DNA of 58,250 bases from JAZKBN01 sp040388605. GTDB lineage: Bacteria > Bacteroidota > Bacteroidia > Cytophagales > Flexibacteraceae. The translations under genes and the position numbers were made by a program. How positions within the stretch are numbered: the stretch's first letter is position 1; each line of letters begins with the position of its first letter. The notes beneath the pieces are model-generated. The model was not told the DNA's origin. It ran no database searches and saw only the letters and a list, made by a program, of their open reading frames with translations. Positions 38,345-46,749 of the stretch are shown here, in pieces. The stretch spans positions 1-58,250 of the forward strand of contig JAZKBN010000076.1 of assembly GCA_040388605.1 (NCBI GenBank), in the 5' to 3' direction.

Positions 38345-39158
38345 TTACTGTTGCTTTGGGTACCCGCTTTTAAACTCCCTGAAAAATGCCGTGTTGTATT
38401 CAGCATCAGTTTCAAGCTCAAGCAGGGCTGCTTTGCCGGTTTCCGCAAGAAATGCAGGCAGTGCGGCCCGTAGTTCAGCCTGGTTATGGCAAAATGTATA
38501 GTCCATACCGGCATCAAGGGCGCAGCGTTCAGCTTTCCTGTGTTGCTCGGTTTCAAAGTACTTAACCAGTTCCGGTTGCGAAGCGGGGCCCTCTATCATT
38601 CTGAAAATGCCGCCGCCGTGGTTATTAAATACCACGATGCGCAGGTTCTTGGGGAGGAAATTATTCCATAGCCCATTTTGGTCATAAAAGAACGCCATAT
38701 CACCGGTAAGTAATACATGCAGCCCTTCGCGGAACAGCGCATGACCAACTGCTGTGCTGGTGCATCCGTCTATTCCGCCGGTGCCCCTGTTCCCGAAAAC
38801 GGCAATATGTTTTTCCGGGCACGGTTGCAGGTAATTCGCATACCGAACAGGCATGCTGTTGGCCAAATGCAGGTTGCAGCCTTCGGGCAATGCGTTCATA
38901 ACCAAATTTAAGGCTTCAAACTCGCTGAGCTGCAGTTCCGGGGCTGCGTTGAATTGCGTTTCAGAAGTTTTTGCAAAAGATTGGGCAATGTATTTTTGCG
39001 CGGAATTATCGGCATTAAGCCATGTTTGCGTAAACGGGCTTTCTTCTTCGCGCATGCTGAAAAATCCCTGTTCGCCGAGAACTGTAAGAAAATCTACCGG
39101 GCGGGCCCTGATTATCCTGGTAAGGCTGTGAAAAGTGTCGGGCACATCACCGCCGGCC
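38345..39158 (-). CDS. menD: menD, C-terminal part (gene split by chimeric sequence)
   Basis: This is the ThDP-binding half of 2-succinyl-5-enolpyruvyl-6-hydroxy-3-cyclohexene-1-carboxylate synthase, which condenses isochorismate with 2-oxoglutarate in menaquinone synthesis. The ThDP motif is visible: TGDMAFFYDQNGLWNN, then LRIVVFNNHGGGIFRM (GD...NN). The segment begins at Ala-Gly-Gly-Asp-Val-Pro and ends with YPKQQ. If the 233 bp at 39159-39391 are removed, the frame joins exactly to the N-terminal half and gives a 580-residue protein, a normal MenD length. The rearrangement is therefore probably an assembly error and the gene intact in the organism. Confidence 0.9.
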
Positions 39159-39374
39159 AGGCCGGTCTGAATCAGGGTGTAGGCCTCGTCGATGAACAAC
39201 ACGCCATCCATCGCCGAGTCGATGAGAGCCGATGTCTTGATCGCCGTGCTTCCGAGATGTTCCCCGACGAAATCACTGCGCTTCGCCTCGACCACGGCGG
39301 GCGTCTTCAGCAGGCCCAGACCGCAGTAGACCTGCGCAACCACCCGAGCGATGGTGGTCTTGCCNNNNNNNNNN
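39159..39374 (-). other. Foreign AAA+ ATPase fragment (EccA/CbxX-like) plus gap: likely assembly chimera
   Basis: Read on the minus strand, 39364-39159 encodes GKTTIARVVAQVYCGLGLL, an acidic/basic middle, and DGVLFIDEAYTLIQTG: Walker A to Walker B of an AAA+ ATPase, closest by memory to actinobacterial EccA proteins of ESX/type VII secretion. Base use is clearly more GC-rich than the flanking menD. Ten Ns (39365-39374) separate it from the rest of menD. The 17-mer GCACATCACCGCCGGCC is present on both sides (39142-39158 and 39375-39391), so the fragment was probably joined by microhomology during assembly or gap filling. Confidence 0.85.
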
Positions 39375-40320
39375 GCACATCACCGCCGGCCTGAATATGC
39401 CAGTGTTCCTTTGCCGGGTATTTACGCAGGAAGCCTTTCAGGTTTTTGCTGAGCAGTGTATCACCGAAGGTTACCAGTAAATCAGGTTGAAAGGCTCCGG
39501 CATCGGCTGGTTGTAAAAATAAGTCGTGCCGGGTAACCAGGTTTTCAACCGTGCTTAGGTTGGCTGTAATGTCGGCCACTACCGGCACACTGTTATATGT
39601 TCGGCAGGCATGAACGGCATTGCGTAAATCAAGGTCGGGCAGGTGCTGGCCTGCAACCATGAGCTTTTTCTCTGTAGACAGCCATTGATTGGCCAGCTCA
39701 TTCATTAAAAACTTATCGACTTTGGGTATAAACCGGTTCTCCCTAATCATTTTTACCGGCCTGTCGAAACGCATTTTGTAAGAAGGTTCGGGATAAAATG
39801 GTTCCCGGACCGGTACATTAACATGTACCGGTCCGCCCGGGCCGGCAAGGCAAAGGTTCATAGCTTCGCTGAGTATTCTTACAAAATAATGTCGCTCATC
39901 CGTATGTGCCTGGCTTACCGGAAGTTCGAAACTGCCTTTTACCGTACGCCCGTAAATGTTTTGCTGCGGAATAGCCTGCCCGTCCTGCTGGTTAAGCCAT
40001 TCCGGCGGACGGTCGGCAGTGAGAACAAACAGGGGAACTTTTTTATAAAAAGCTTCGGCTATAGCAGGGGCGTAGTTCAGGGCAGCGGTTCCGCTGGTAC
40101 AAAGCAGCCCCACCGGTTCGCCAAGAGCCTCGGCCATGCCAAGGGCAATATAGGCAGCGCTGCGTTCATCGCTTACACTGCGGGTTTGGGTATCGGGGCA
40201 GCGAACCAGGGCAAGGGTTATGGGTGCGCAACGACTGCCGGGGCTTAAAACCCATTGCTTAATGCCGTAGGCTGCCGCCATTTGTGCCAGTATCTCGAAT
40301 TGTTCGGTATTAACGTTCAT
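39375..40320 (-). CDS. menD: menD, N-terminal part (gene split by chimeric sequence)
   Basis: N-terminal and central parts of MenD: WVLSPGSRCAPITLAL, the Glu-containing SVSDERSAAYIALGMAEA segment typical of the ThDP-activating site, LCTSGTAALNYAPAIAEA, and LFVLTADRPPEWLNQQDGQA. The start ATG is at 40320 and the MATE gene is divergent from it. The coding sequence stops making sense after HIQAGGDV, at the repeated 17-mer next to the N run. Joined to 38345-39158 it forms a complete enzyme. Menaquinone is the usual respiratory quinone in this phylum. Confidence 0.9.
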
Positions 40321-40398
40321 TTATGTTTCGGTGCCTTGAACAAAACCGTTTTTTCATTTCAATAAGCCGGAAGCCCGGAAGCTTTGTAGTATTCCGTG

Positions 40399-40406
40399 TA
40401 TCTTTG
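40399..40406 (+). promoter_or_regulatory. -7 promoter element of the MATE gene
   Basis: TATCTTTG followed by CG fits the Bacteroidota TAnnTTTG element. It lies 36 bp before the chosen start codon. A TTTG is present at 40383-40386 but is closer than usual, so the -33 element is unclear. Confidence 0.6.
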
Positions 40407-40442
40407 CGTCCCTTTTCAGGATACGGCTTTTTTTCATGGCTG

Positions 40443-41852
40443 ATGCAAAGGTACCCTGCCCGTGGTAATAAATACCGGCACAAGCACCAATTGTTTAACA
40501 GGGCCTATATTTTTCATTTTCGCCGAACCATGCAGCTTGCGTGGCCGGTGGTGCTGAGCCAACTCTCGCACATATTAGTAGGCCTCGCCGACAGCGTAAT
40601 GGTGGGCCAAACGGGCAAAATACCGCTTGCCGCTTCCGCCTTGGGGCAGGCTGTCTGGGGTATCATGTTTTGCTTCGCTTTAGGAGTAAGCTATGGCCTT
40701 ACACCCCTTATTGCACGTGCCGATGGTGAGGGAAATCATAATGATATCAAAGCGTTGTTCAAAAACAGCTTTATATTAAATATGATGCTGGGCATCATTA
40801 TGCTTTGCCTCGCCCCGTTTATGCCCTTGGTTTTGGGCTTTTTAGGCCAGAAGCCAGAGGTTATTGCGCCTGCAGGTCCCTTCCTTTTTGTGTTCATGCT
40901 GTCATTGTTCCCAATGATGTTTTTTTTCAGCTTCAAGCAGTTTGCCGAAGGAATGTCGTCTACCAGGCCGGCCATGATTATTAGCCTTGGGGCCTGCGCG
41001 GTAAACATCGGGCTTAATTTCCTGCTCATTTTCGGTAATCTTGGTTTCCCGAAAATGGGGCTGCAAGGTGCTGCATGGGCAACTTTTATTTCCCGCAGCC
41101 TTATGGCAATAGCTATGTGCATTTACGTGTGGCGAAACCCTGCGTTTAAGCAATACCTGTTCAGGCTCAATTTTGGCGGCTTCTCGTGGGCATACTGCAT
41201 GCGTATATTAAAGGTTGGCTTCCCGGTTTGCCTGCAATTCCTCTTTGAGTTCGGAACCTTTTCGGCTGCAGCCATTATTGCGGGGCAAATAAGCAGCACA
41301 GCCCAGGCTGCTCACCAAATTGCCCTGAATCTCGCGGCAATTACCTATATGGCCGGAAGCGGCATTTCGGCTGCAGCATCAGTAAGAATAGGAAATTATT
41401 TGGGAAGGCGCGATTACAGGGGGCTTACAATGGCCGGAAAATCGGCGTTCCTGCTGGTTATTGCATTTATGAGCGCCTGCGCTGTCGTGTTTATTTTCTC
41501 AAGCGGTTTCCTGCCGGCCATGTACACTACCGATAAGGACGTAATTCGGGCGGCATCGGAGCTTGTGGTAATAGCGGCGTTCTTTCAATTGTCAGACGGA
41601 ATACAGGTAGTTGGGCAAGGGGTATTACGCGGTATGGCCGATGTTAAGGTACCAACGCTACTCAGCCTTTTGTCTTATTGGCTGCTGGGAATACCGGTAG
41701 GCTGGTTCCTGGGTGTGTACCTTGAAATGGGTGTGCGCGGCATTTGGTATGGTTTGCTGCTTGGGCTTACATCATCAGCTGTAATGCTGCTGATTCGCTT
41801 TTTCGGTATGGCCCGGAGGCAAAAGAACAATATGATATCTGCAGCTTTTTAA
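40443..41852 (+). CDS. MATE-family multidrug/cation efflux transporter
   Basis: 469 residues from ATG 40443, chosen because it is the first in-frame ATG downstream of the TATCTTTG promoter element; a longer frame reaches 40323 but would precede the promoter. About twelve membrane segments. MATE signatures: MQLAWPVVLSQLSHILVGLA (helix 1), DSVMVGQTG, the central GFPVCLQFLFEFGTF, AAHQIALNLAAITYM and SAAASVRIGNYLG. Transporters of this family export cationic drugs or metabolites in exchange for sodium or protons, with energy coupling not readable here. It is divergent from menD and monocistronic by its spacing. Confidence 0.9.
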   Translation: MQRYPARGNKYRHKHQLFNRAYIFHFRRTMQLAWPVVLSQLSHILVGLADSVMVGQTGKIPLAASALGQAVWGIMFCFALGVSYGLTPLIARADGEGNHNDIKALFKNSFILNMMLGIIMLCLAPFMPLVLGFLGQKPEVIAPAGPFLFVFMLSLFPMMFFFSFKQFAEGMSSTRPAMIISLGACAVNIGLNFLLIFGNLGFPKMGLQGAAWATFISRSLMAIAMCIYVWRNPAFKQYLFRLNFGGFSWAYCMRILKVGFPVCLQFLFEFGTFSAAAIIAGQISSTAQAAHQIALNLAAITYMAGSGISAAASVRIGNYLGRRDYRGLTMAGKSAFLLVIAFMSACAVVFIFSSGFLPAMYTTDKDVIRAASELVVIAAFFQLSDGIQVVGQGVLRGMADVKVPTLLSLLSYWLLGIPVGWFLGVYLEMGVRGIWYGLLLGLTSSAVMLLIRFFGMARRQKNNMISAAF

Positions 41853-42252
41853 CCTTTGCTCCGGGCCCGGCTTATAGCTTTATTGCAATTCAGTACCCGC
41901 CCGAAAATTCAGGTTAAAATTTGCTTTAAGGCATATTAATCGCAAGTTAATTTGAGCTGTTTAATACAATTAAACTAATATTTTGATGTGATTTAATTAG
42001 TGCTCTTTACTTTTATAGCCTTTTATTGCATGCCCCGTGGTTCTTTTTTATGTTTAATTATTGATATAATGTTTTAAAAAAGTACTTTTCTTATAAGCTA
42101 TCAAAATTTACGGTTAAAAATTGATTAATGGCTGCCTAAGCATTGCAAAAAGCGATATATTTGTATTGCGCTCATTACTTATACCCGTAAAACGCAAGCT
42201 TACACCCACAAAATCATAACCCGATTCTTTTAACCAAACCAAAAAAGTACAA
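41853..42252. other. 400-bp AT-rich intergenic region
   Basis: Spacer between the MATE gene and the small T9SS protein. The last 100 bp hold a TATATTTG promoter element (42156-42163) and a leader. A CCGGGCCCGG palindrome sits near 41860. No gene seen. Confidence 0.45.
42156..42163 (+). promoter_or_regulatory. -7 promoter element of the small T9SS gene
   Basis: TATATTTG is an exact TAnnTTTG match, 89 bp before the ATG. No well-spaced -33 TTTG is visible. Confidence 0.5.
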
Positions 42253-43026
42253 ATGAAAAAACTTCGACTCTTACTGACAGGTTTAGCAGTTTCTTTTGGC
42301 CTTGCAGCAGTTGCACAGCCTTACCAAATTGGCCTTGCCACCATTACCCCTGCAGGTGCAAACGGAGAATCTCCTATTACCATTACAATTACTCCTGCTA
42401 ATATCTGTACGCCTGACGGAAAGCAGAATGTTGGTACTGCGCCTGAAATTCGTATGCACAGCGGTCTTATGTCCGGCGGTGTTTGGGGCACCAAAACGCA
42501 TAATTTCGATGCCGGAGCTGAAACTACTTTAATTCCAAACGGTGACGGTACTTTCTCTATTACCCTTACTCCCCGCGATTGGTTTAGTGTTGACCCTACC
42601 GAAATACCTGTAGGTTCTTTGGAAGGCATTGCATTCGTATTCAATGGCAACGGCTGGGATACTTATGAAGGCAAAGCATATACTGAAAACCCTAATACCG
42701 GCGCCGCTACATGTACCGACTTCCTGTTCCCTTTCCCTGTTACAGGCACTAAAAAACTGCAGCAAGGCAGCCTTATTAAGCAAAACGTTCCTAACCCTTT
42801 CACTTCTTCAACCACTATTGACTTCACGGTGCCTAAGGCTTCTGATGTATCAGTAAAAGTATTGAACATGTTAGGCCAGGAAGTTAAAACCCTTGCTAAC
42901 GAAAAAATGACTGCCGGTAACCACAGCATCACTTGGGCAAGCGAAAATGTAGCTGAAGGCGTGTACTTCATCAACATTGTAGCCGGCAACATGAGCGACG
43001 TGAAAAAAGTAGTTAAAGTTCAGTAA
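42253..43026 (+). CDS. Small T9SS-exported protein, 257 aa
   Basis: The signal peptide is MKKLRLLLTGLAVSFGLAAV plus Ala, cut before Gln-Pro-Tyr. The mature N-terminal domain of about 150 residues (ITITPANICTPDGKQNVG, MHSGLMSGGVWG, GVWGTKTHNFDAGAE, RDWFSVDPTEIPVG, IAFVFNGNGW) looks like a beta-sandwich of the type found in Bacteroidota carbohydrate-associated exported proteins. Residues from about 178 (NVPNPFTSSTTIDFTVPKAS to VKKVVKVQ) are a canonical type A T9SS sorting domain. It has its own promoter element upstream and a strong terminator downstream, so it is transcribed alone. The function of the N-terminal domain is unknown. Confidence 0.88.
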   Translation: MKKLRLLLTGLAVSFGLAAVAQPYQIGLATITPAGANGESPITITITPANICTPDGKQNVGTAPEIRMHSGLMSGGVWGTKTHNFDAGAETTLIPNGDGTFSITLTPRDWFSVDPTEIPVGSLEGIAFVFNGNGWDTYEGKAYTENPNTGAATCTDFLFPFPVTGTKKLQQGSLIKQNVPNPFTSSTTIDFTVPKASDVSVKVLNMLGQEVKTLANEKMTAGNHSITWASENVAEGVYFINIVAGNMSDVKKVVKVQ

Positions 43027-43085
43027 TTAATCCTGCTTTTCCGGCCGGCAACCCTGCCGGGAAATGAGTTAATTGTTAAAATATT

Positions 43086-43117
43086 AAGCCCTGTAAACGT
43101 TCTGTTTTACAGGGCTT
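43086..43117 (+). terminator. Intrinsic terminator of the small T9SS gene
   Basis: AAGCCCTGTAAA and its complement TTTACAGGGCTT flank an eight-base loop and are followed by a T-rich tail. Located 60 bp after the stop, between convergent genes. Confidence 0.85.
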
Positions 43118-43194
43118 TCTTTATTTTTAATGCCTAAAATCCGGAGAGCTACGGCGTGTTTTTTAATCAGCAAAATTCATTTATAACAAGTGTT

Positions 43195-43989
43195 TTATCG
43201 GTTTGTAAACGTACCCGATGTATTTTGGCTGCCGATTTTATTATTCAGCTTTTCTCGCCTGCCCAGTACAATGCTTGTTAATGAGCCAACCAATACAACA
43301 GCCGAGCCCGCACAGGCATATAGGAAAACCGCCTCTGAATCATATTTGCGGGCAACAGCTATAGCTGCAAGTGCCCATGCAATAACAGCCGGGTAAACAA
43401 AGTCTCTGTATCCTGATGCAATATAGAGGCCCAAGGATACAGCAATTGTAATCATGGCATTGGCATAGCCTGCTTCGTTATGCCCGCGCAGGCCAACAGA
43501 AATAAGCCATATTGAAGCATTGGCAATACTTGCTACCGACAGCCAGCCTGCATACATATTAAACGGGGTTGAAACCCACCTGCTCCCGCCATTTTTTACA
43601 AAATTCTGTACCCTGTTAAATAAAATTAAGGCTATTACAAGCATGAAAAATATCCAGATGAGGCTTAAGCCAATATATCCGAACCTGAAAATAAATTGCC
43701 AGGCCATCCCCATTATTCCTGAAACCGCAAGCAGGGGTGAAAGCTTATCATAAACGGGCTTTTTTCTTTCAGCAGGCAGTACACTGAAAATACTATAAAT
43801 AAACCATGATAAGTAAATAAGTCCCCAAATACTGAAAGCGTAGCCGGCAGGAGTAAACAGGCTTGCGTATTTGTTGGTTACATCTTTAATGCCTGGTGCG
43901 CTGCCAATATAATTGCTTAAGTAATTCAGCGGAAAGCTGAGGAATGATATGGCAAGTGCCAACCATCTGGAAAACATATCGGGCTTCAT
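43195..43989 (-). CDS. TspO/MBR-like tryptophan-rich membrane protein
   Basis: 264 residues with about seven to eight membrane segments. FTPAGYAFSIWGLIYLSW is the TspO/MBR-like signature region (P-x-x-x-F-x-x-x-W), followed by YAGWLSVASIANASIW, typical of TspO-related proteins in this phylum. It is longer than bacterial TspO (about 160 residues), so it belongs to the extended group often called tryptophan-rich sensory protein-like. TspO proteins bind tetrapyrroles; whether this longer relative does is not known. The start is ATG 43989. It converges on the small T9SS gene. Confidence 0.7.
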   Translation of the reverse strand: MKPDMFSRWLALAISFLSFPLNYLSNYIGSAPGIKDVTNKYASLFTPAGYAFSIWGLIYLSWFIYSIFSVLPAERKKPVYDKLSPLLAVSGIMGMAWQFIFRFGYIGLSLIWIFFMLVIALILFNRVQNFVKNGGSRWVSTPFNMYAGWLSVASIANASIWLISVGLRGHNEAGYANAMITIAVSLGLYIASGYRDFVYPAVIAWALAAIAVARKYDSEAVFLYACAGSAVVLVGSLTSIVLGRREKLNNKIGSQNTSGTFTNR

Positions 43990-44114
43990 ATTAATGTTTT
44001 GTTACAAGGTATTTCAATCTCGCATAAAACTGCTCAATCGAAATGCCAATAAGTGAAAAATGAGCCGATTATACCGTTTCGGGTCAGGTAATTTTACTTG
44101 CCTTATATCCTTAT

Positions 44115-44144
44115 TTTGTCAATAGCGGGAAACTGATTACTTTG
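44115..44144 (+). promoter_or_regulatory. Promoter of the cytochrome-b5-like gene, apparently leaderless
   Basis: TTTG (44115-44118), 18 bases, then TTACTTTG (44137-44144), one mismatch from TAnnTTTG. The ATG is only six bases after the -7 element, so transcription should start at or very near the start codon. Confidence 0.55.
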
Positions 44145-44150
44145 TGCTTT

Positions 44151-44402
44151 ATGCCGGATATAAGCACTTTACCTGAATATACACGCAGCCAGCTGGCGCT
44201 TAGAAACGGGCAGGATCGTGATGAAATTTGGGTGGCCCATGAAGGTAAAATTTATGATGTAGGCAGTTCACGCCTTTGGCGCAGGGGAATGCATTATGAA
44301 CATTGGGCCGGCCAGGACCTGACTAAGGAGCTGGCAGATGCTCCGCATACTGAAGGCGTATTCCTTCGGTTTGAAGTTATTGGCCTGCTAAAAACTGACT
44401 GA
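44151..44402 (+). CDS. Cytochrome b5-like heme/steroid-binding domain protein
   Basis: 83 residues from ATG 44151, the start favoured by the promoter position. It is the short single-domain type: YTRSQLALRNGQD, then EIWVAHEGKIYDVGSSRLWR, GMHYEHWAGQDLTKELADAP, HTEGVFLRFEVIGLL. His in MHYEHWAG and His in APHTEG are the likely positions corresponding to the heme-ligand region of the cytochrome b5 fold. The protein is cytoplasmic with no signal peptide or membrane anchor. It is followed 137 bp later by the kinase gene on the same strand. The physiological partner is unknown. Confidence 0.8.
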   Translation: MPDISTLPEYTRSQLALRNGQDRDEIWVAHEGKIYDVGSSRLWRRGMHYEHWAGQDLTKELADAPHTEGVFLRFEVIGLLKTD

Positions 44403-44539
44403 TGTATCATGTGCATTATTCCGGTTTGGTTTAATGCACTAATCAGTATTTTATATTCAGAATATTCCTCAAAAAGAAACCCCGGCCATGCCCGACTTTA
44501 CAGGCAGCCCGGCAAATAACAGTATAATTTAACCGGTTT

Positions 44540-45397
44540 ATGCAGATACTGATTGCCGATAGCGGCTCAACTAAAACAGATTGGCTGTTATCGGGACCCG
44601 GTAATGAAAGCACGCTTTTGCTTACACAGGGCCTGAACCCTTGGTACCTTAATCCTGACCAGCTGCTCGAAGCCTTACGCAGTGAGCTGCTGCCCCAGCT
44701 TGATGAAGACCCGGCGGCAGTTTATTTTTACGGTGCAGGCTGTGCCGGCGAAGAGCAAAGCAGGCGCATGCACAGGGCCTTGGAGCGTGCTTTGCCCCGA
44801 ACGGCCGATATACAGGTGCATAGCGATATGCTGGGCGCTGCGCGTTCTTTATGCGGGCGTTCTGCAGGTATAGCATGTGTATTGGGTACTGGCAGCAATT
44901 CATGCCTGTACGACGGCCGTAATATTGAACGCACGCAGCCTAATCTTGGTTTTTGGCTCGGCGATGAAGGCAGCGGCGCCTACCTGGGCAAGCGCTTAAT
45001 CCAGGATTTTTTCAACCAGGAAATGCCCGGCATCATCAGCCTTGATTTTGAGAACAGGTACGGCCTGAAGCGCGATGCTGTTATAGAGCGTTTATACCGC
45101 AACTCCTTCCCGAACAGGTATGCTGCGGCATTCGCCAAGTTCCTGCACGACCATATAAATAATGAATACTGCGCAGCCATTGTGGAAGAGTCTTTCAGCC
45201 TGTTCCTTAAGCGCAGTGTAATGCGATATCCTGAGGCCGGTACATTGCCGCTTCATTTCTGCGGAAGCATTGCATTCCATTTTGCCGATGTATTAAAACG
45301 CGTTGCAGGAGAAAAGGGCCTCGAAGTTGCTTCGGTAGTTCGTTCACCCGGCGAAGGACTTGAAAAATACCATTTGGCTGCTGTTACAGAGCCCTGA
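44540..45397 (+). CDS. BadF/BadG/BcrA-type kinase, N-acetylglucosamine kinase-like
   Basis: 285 residues of the ASKHA (actin/hsp70/sugar kinase) fold. Phosphate-1 motif IADSGSTKTDWLL at the N-terminus, phosphate-2 CVLGTGSNSCLYDG near 113-126, and FWLGDEGSGAYLG near 140 are those of the BadF/BadG family group that includes GlcNAc kinases common in Bacteroidota. Such enzymes phosphorylate N-acetylglucosamine from cell-wall or chitin turnover at the expense of ATP in the cytoplasm. The length fits the family. A terminator lies 120 bp downstream. Sugar specificity is inferred, not visible. Confidence 0.85.
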   Translation: MQILIADSGSTKTDWLLSGPGNESTLLLTQGLNPWYLNPDQLLEALRSELLPQLDEDPAAVYFYGAGCAGEEQSRRMHRALERALPRTADIQVHSDMLGAARSLCGRSAGIACVLGTGSNSCLYDGRNIERTQPNLGFWLGDEGSGAYLGKRLIQDFFNQEMPGIISLDFENRYGLKRDAVIERLYRNSFPNRYAAAFAKFLHDHINNEYCAAIVEESFSLFLKRSVMRYPEAGTLPLHFCGSIAFHFADVLKRVAGEKGLEVASVVRSPGEGLEKYHLAAVTEP

Positions 45398-45519
45398 TGT
45401 TGTTTGAAACCGCTTATGCCTGCCGTTCAGTGATGTTCAAAAATGCAGCAATGGTAGTTACTGTATATAGAAAAGCAAGGGTTCCGGGTTCCTGAATTAT
45501 TCAGAATGGCATAAAAAAC

Positions 45520-45554
45520 GAAAACCCCAATCAATTAATTTGACCGGGGTTTTC
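45520..45554. terminator. Bidirectional terminator between kinase gene and tRNA-Gln
   Basis: GAAAACCCC pairs with GGGGTTTTC around a 17-base AT-rich loop. A tract on the left and T tract on the right let it serve the plus-strand kinase gene and the minus-strand tRNA transcript. Confidence 0.75.
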
Positions 45555-45559
45555 TATTG

Positions 45560-45632
45560 TTGTCCGACTAGGGCTCGAACCTAGACTCCTCTGAACCAAA
45601 ATCAGATGTGTTGCCAGTTACACCATCGGACA
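45560..45632 (-). tRNA. tRNA-Gln (anticodon UUG)
   Basis: On the minus strand the 7-bp acceptor stem is TGTCCGA/TCGGACA, the anticodon arm is TCTGA-TTTTGGT-TCAGA, giving anticodon TTG (Gln, CAA codons), and the T arm contains GGTTCGAGCC. The discriminator base is A; CCA is not encoded. A promoter lies 10 bp upstream. Confidence 0.95.
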
Positions 45633-45642
45633 ATTGCGGATG

Positions 45643-45673
45643 CAAAAGTAGCAGAATTTATTTTTCAGCGCAA
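45643..45673 (-). promoter_or_regulatory. Promoter of tRNA-Gln
   Basis: On the minus strand TTG (45671-45673), 20 bases, then TACTTTTG (45643-45650), an exact TAnnTTTG, ending 10 bp before the tRNA 5' end. Spacing and position fit the Bacteroidota sigma factor. Confidence 0.7.
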
Positions 45674-45829
45674 GCGCAGATTGCCAATTTTGCCTTTTTT
45701 ATTCTAAACATGGCTGTTTTTTTTCTTTGTGGGTATAACTAAATGCCCAAAACACAGAAAACGCCAATGCAGAATATAGATTATTAGCTGCTTACCGGTT
45801 ACCGCATACCGGCAATTCTCTGTGTTTTC

Positions 45830-46588
45830 TTATTTGTCGAATTCGTTGGTTGTACCCAGGAATTCAGTGCGCCCTTTTAATCGCTCGGTAAAATAGTACC
45901 AAAGTGAGTTTATGGCATTCTTAATGGCTTTATCTGATACGCTTGGCGAAGGGGCGCGGTAATGAATCGGCACTTCCATATAACGCTTGTTGCGTAAAAT
46001 ATAGCGAAGCTCGGTTTGGTAAAAGTGAGCGCGGCTTTTTAGGGGGTAGGCCAAAAACTCTTTCACAATGCTTGAGTGAAAGCCTTGGTACCCGCTGGTC
46101 ATGTCTTTCATTTTGGTGCCAAGCAGCAAATTAGCCAATGTAGTACCAAATTTACTCAGGAACTTACGCTTCCACGCAGAGTCGGCAGTAGAGCCGCCGT
46201 TAATAAAGCGGCTGCCAAAGGCGCATTCATTGCCCTCATTAAGTACCCGCAGGAACATAGGCAGGGCACGTGGGTCATGGCTAAGGCCGCCATCCATCTC
46301 AATAAGTATTTCATGGCCTTTTGCAAGGGCATGCCTGTATCCGTTCAGGTAGGCATCAACAACGTTGCGGTTTTGCGGCGCCCATACGGTTTGGAAACGT
46401 GGGTCGCGTGTTGAAAGCTCGTCGCAAAGTTCGCGGGTGCGGTCTTTGCTTGCATTATCCACAACAAAGTAAACAGTGCCGCTTTCAATTTTATCAAGCA
46501 CGGAAACCAACATTTCCTCGAAAGGAGGAAAATCAGCTTCTTCATTTGCCATCGGTATAATTACCGCCCAATCGTTATCATGATACAT
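45830..46588 (-). CDS. Family 2 glycosyltransferase, DPM1-like
   Basis: 252 residues, GT-A fold: AVIIPMANEEADFPPFEEML at the N-terminus, YFVVDNASKDRTRELCDEL, then the catalytic metal motif EMDGGLSHDPRALP, and FGSRFINGG as in polyprenyl-phosphate sugar synthases. No membrane segment at the C-terminus is seen, so it is the soluble type. Such enzymes transfer mannose or a related sugar from a nucleotide sugar to a lipid carrier. It stands first at the end of a minus-strand run of glycan genes (45830-50184). The donor sugar is not determinable. Confidence 0.87.
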   Translation of the reverse strand: MYHDNDWAVIIPMANEEADFPPFEEMLVSVLDKIESGTVYFVVDNASKDRTRELCDELSTRDPRFQTVWAPQNRNVVDAYLNGYRHALAKGHEILIEMDGGLSHDPRALPMFLRVLNEGNECAFGSRFINGGSTADSAWKRKFLSKFGTTLANLLLGTKMKDMTSGYQGFHSSIVKEFLAYPLKSRAHFYQTELRYILRNKRYMEVPIHYRAPSPSVSDKAIKNAINSLWYYFTERLKGRTEFLGTTNEFDK

Positions 46589-46749
46589 TTTCTGTAATTT
46601 TCTTTAATTCTGTTCTTTAGGACGGATTTGATCGGTATTTGGCGTTTACCGGGGCTGCACTGTTTTTGGCGCATTATAGCCTTATGCTTTACCCGGGGAA
46701 TCAAATTGAAGCAACACCGTAAAGCCGGGTATTACCTTAATGCCGAAAA

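Noticed and set aside
39159..39364. A type VII secretion or CbxX-like AAA+ gene belonging to this organism
   Set aside because: Only Walker A to Walker B is present, base composition differs, a 17-bp duplication and Ns bracket it, and removing it restores menD exactly.
40323..40442. Longer N-terminus for the MATE transporter from 40323
   Set aside because: The extension is not MATE-like and overlaps the TATCTTTG promoter element; the first ATG after it is at 40443.
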